Of a stretch of DNA of 6,908 bases, positions 5,481 to 6,908 are shown one piece after another (the stretch's first letter is position 1; every line of letters starts with the position of its first letter). The DNA comes from an uncultured Burkholderiales bacterium (GTDB lineage: Bacteria > Pseudomonadota > Gammaproteobacteria > Burkholderiales > Burkholderiaceae_C): positions 1 through 6,908 of the forward strand of contig CAIODE010000014.1 in assembly GCA_903856875.1 (NCBI GenBank). Reading direction: 5' to 3'. The position numbers were made by a program, and so were the translations under genes. The notes under the pieces are model-generated. The model was not told the origin of the DNA. It did no database searches and was given only the letters and a program-made list of their open reading frames with translations.

Positions 5481-6733
5481 TGACCAACGCCCTCAAATTC
5501 ATCACCTGCGGCTCAGTAGACGACGGCAAGAGCACCCTCATTGGCCGTTTTTTGGTCGACACCAAAGCCGTGTTGCAAGACCACTTGGCAGGCGTGCAGC
5601 GACAAGGCGAAACCGATTTGGCTTTGCTCACCGACGGCTTGTCGGCAGAGCGCGAACAAGGCATCACCATCGATGTCGCCTACCGCTACTTCAACACCGA
5701 AGCGCGCAAGTTCATCATTGGCGATGCGCCCGGTCATGAGCAATACACACGCAACATGGTCACTGCGGCTTCAAGCGCCGATGCGGCCGTGGTGTTGGTC
5801 GATGCCACCAAGCTCGATTGGAAAGATTCAAACCTGAATTTGTTGCCGCAAACACGCCGCCACAGCTTACTTTTGAAACTGTTACGCGTGCCCTCCGTGG
5901 TCTTTGCCATTAACAAACTCGATGCCGTGGAAAACGCCCCATTGGCTTATCAAAACATTCAAACTGCGTTGAACAAATTTGCAGAAGAGGCCGATATCAA
6001 AGTTAAAGCTTGGGTGCCAGTTTCGGCCCTCAAAGGCTGGAACGTAGTGGACAGCCAACCCGACTGGTGCGGCTACTCAGGCCCTAGTCTGTTACAAATT
6101 TTGGAAGGTTTGCCAAGCACGCCAGCAGAAGCCAACGTGGCCATGAGCTTTCCTGTTCAGTGGGTCGAAAAGTTTCACGACTCCAACGTGACGCATCAAG
6201 GCCGACGTGTGTTCTGGGGTCGTGTGGCTACAGGCACATTGCGCCAAGGCCAAAGCGTGAAAGTTTTCCCAAGCGGTCAAACTGCCACGGTATCGCAAGT
6301 TTTATCAGCCACGCGTCAAGAAAAAACCAACATCACGGGCCAAAGCGCAGGCTTGGTTTTGGACCGAGAAGTGGATGTGTCAAGAGGCGATTGGATCGTG
6401 GCGGCAGATTCTGGCTTAGAAGGCCAGAGTCAAATTGACGCCACGGTGGCCTGGATGGACGACGAACCCTTGGTGGCTGGCCGCCTTTACTGGGCTTTGC
6501 ATGGCCACCGCTGGGTGAAGGCCAAAGTGCAGCGCATTGTGCACCGATTGAACATCAACACCCTGGCCAAAGAAGACGCCACGGAACTGCCCACCAATGC
6601 CGTGGGTCAAGTCACTTTGGCCTTCCAAGAGCCCCTGATTGCCTTGCCTTTTGCCAGATCTCGCGTGTTGGGCGCCCTGATTTTGGTCGATACGGCCAGC
6701 CATAAGACCTCAGGCGCAGTGTTGGTGAATTAA
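5480..6733 (+). CDS. cysN: Sulfate adenylyltransferase large subunit CysN (GTPase subunit of ATP sulfurylase)
   Basis: The 417-residue product is an EF-Tu-like translational-type GTPase whose GTP hydrolysis drives APS synthesis by CysD. Visible GTPase motifs are G1 G11-SVDDGKST, the switch region LSAEREQGITID (about 54-65), G3 D82-APGHEQ and G4 N145-K-L-D148. Two beta-barrel domains follow, from about residue 215 (FPVQWVEKF, RRVFWGRVATGTLRQGQ) and from about 315 (ATVAWMDDEPLVAGR to the end). It ends without a fused APS kinase (CysC) domain, unlike NodQ-type proteins, which agrees with the APS-reducing CysH upstream. It is shorter than E. coli CysN (475), but all core motifs are intact and no truncation is apparent. 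It is translationally coupled to cysD and is the last gene before a 79-nt gap. Confidence 0.97.
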   Translation: MTNALKFITCGSVDDGKSTLIGRFLVDTKAVLQDHLAGVQRQGETDLALLTDGLSAEREQGITIDVAYRYFNTEARKFIIGDAPGHEQYTRNMVTAASSADAAVVLVDATKLDWKDSNLNLLPQTRRHSLLLKLLRVPSVVFAINKLDAVENAPLAYQNIQTALNKFAEEADIKVKAWVPVSALKGWNVVDSQPDWCGYSGPSLLQILEGLPSTPAEANVAMSFPVQWVEKFHDSNVTHQGRRVFWGRVATGTLRQGQSVKVFPSGQTATVSQVLSATRQEKTNITGQSAGLVLDREVDVSRGDWIVAADSGLEGQSQIDATVAWMDDEPLVAGRLYWALHGHRWVKAKVQRIVHRLNINTLAKEDATELPTNAVGQVTLAFQEPLIALPFARSRVLGALILVDTASHKTSGAVLVN

Positions 6734-6812
6734 ACCCCGACCTTAACTGCTTTAAAATGCCAATCTTTCGGGCAATTCCGCCCGCTCAACGCTTTAGCCT
6801 TAGCAAACTGTC
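6734..6812 (+). promoter_or_regulatory. cysN-fdxA intergenic gap with possible fdxA promoter
   Basis: TAAAAT at 6753-6758 matches the -10 consensus at five of six positions. TTAAAC at 6730-6735, overlapping the cysN stop, sits 17 bases upstream as a poor -35. Transcription would begin near 6765, leaving a leader of about 48 nt. No clear Shine-Dalgarno sequence precedes the fdxA ATG. The ferredoxin could also be read as the last gene of the cys operon. Confidence 0.35.
6769..6784 (+). other. Small GC hairpin between cysN and fdxA
   Basis: CGGGC (6769-6773) pairs with GCCCG (6780-6784) around the six-base loop AATTCC. No T-run follows, so it is not a convincing intrinsic terminator. It may be an attenuating structure in the fdxA leader or chance. 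Confidence 0.3.
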
Positions 6813-6908
6813 ATGACCCACGTTGTTTCTGAATCCTGTAGCCGCTGCAAATCCACCGACTGTGTGGACGTCTGCCCCGTAGACTGCTTCCGTGAAGGCC
6901 CCAACTTC
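6813..6908 (+). CDS. fdxA: 7Fe ferredoxin FdxA, N-terminal part (3' end outside window)
   Basis: The 32 visible residues run from MTHVVSESC to the window edge and match the N-terminus of the seven-iron 3Fe-4S/4Fe-4S ferredoxins typified by Azotobacter ferredoxin I. The cysteines are C9, C12, C17, C21 and C25, in the pattern [20 protein letters not shown] followed by REGPNF. By homology C9 and C17 ligate the 3Fe-4S cluster and C21 the 4Fe-4S cluster; the remaining ligands lie outside the window. The protein is a cytoplasmic low-potential electron carrier. It follows cysN on the same strand after 79 bases, so it may be co-transcribed or have its own promoter. Position beside an operon with no visible cysJ makes it a candidate electron donor to CysI, but this is inference. 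Confidence 0.93.
   Translation, partial: MTHVVSESCSRCKSTDCVDVCPVDCFREGPNF

Noticed and set aside
6769..6784. Hairpin after cysN as an intrinsic terminator
   Set aside because: The stem is only five base pairs and no T-tract follows; it is kept only as a possible structure.
1..6908. CRISPR arrays, insertion sequences, tRNA/rRNA genes, phage or defence genes
   Set aside because: I saw no regularly spaced repeats, transposase motifs, tRNA-like cloverleaf or foreign-looking composition; the gene content is housekeeping metabolism.

Overview
The window reads as ordinary core chromosome of a betaproteobacterium, most likely a Comamonadaceae member of moderate GC (Limnohabitans/Rhodoferax-like). 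This rests on recalled family resemblance of the proteins and on gene order: nitrite/sulfite-reductase-type CysI, a DUF934 protein, CysH, CysD, CysN, then a 7Fe ferredoxin. No search was run, so the genus is a guess.

Layout. Positions 1-161 hold the 3' end of a plus-strand gene resembling the C-terminus of MnmC, a tRNA wobble-uridine modification enzyme. It converges, with a 2-nt gap, on a minus-strand gene (164-1372) for a secreted periplasmic substrate-binding protein of the branched-chain amino acid/amide ABC-transporter type. From about 1373 to 1568 lies a divergent regulatory region with several dyad elements. Plus-strand genes then run to 6733: cysI (1569-3368), a DUF934 gene (3386-3769), cysH (3766-4527), cysD (4536-5480) and cysN (5480-6733). 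Gaps are 17 nt or less, with an ATGA overlap at DUF934/cysH and a TAATG overlap at cysD/cysN. A 79-nt gap with a possible promoter precedes the 5' end of a ferredoxin gene, fdxA, cut by the window edge at 6908.

Pathway. CysD and CysN form ATP sulfurylase, making adenylyl sulfate (APS) from sulfate and ATP with GTP hydrolysis. CysH carries the CC...CXXC iron-sulfur signature of APS-type reductases, so APS is probably reduced directly to sulfite without an APS kinase; no cysC is present here. CysI, a siroheme/4Fe-4S enzyme, reduces sulfite to sulfide. DUF934 has no proven biochemical role but recurs in such operons. No cysJ flavoprotein is visible, so the electron donor of CysI is open; the downstream ferredoxin is a candidate only.

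No previously undescribed system is evident. The most interesting structure is the cysI/substrate-binding-protein intergenic region. An 11-bp perfect inverted repeat brackets two LysR-type dyads and a palindrome, and a second shared 9-mer lies outside it on both sides. This suggests symmetric co-regulation of sulfate assimilation and the solitary substrate-binding protein.
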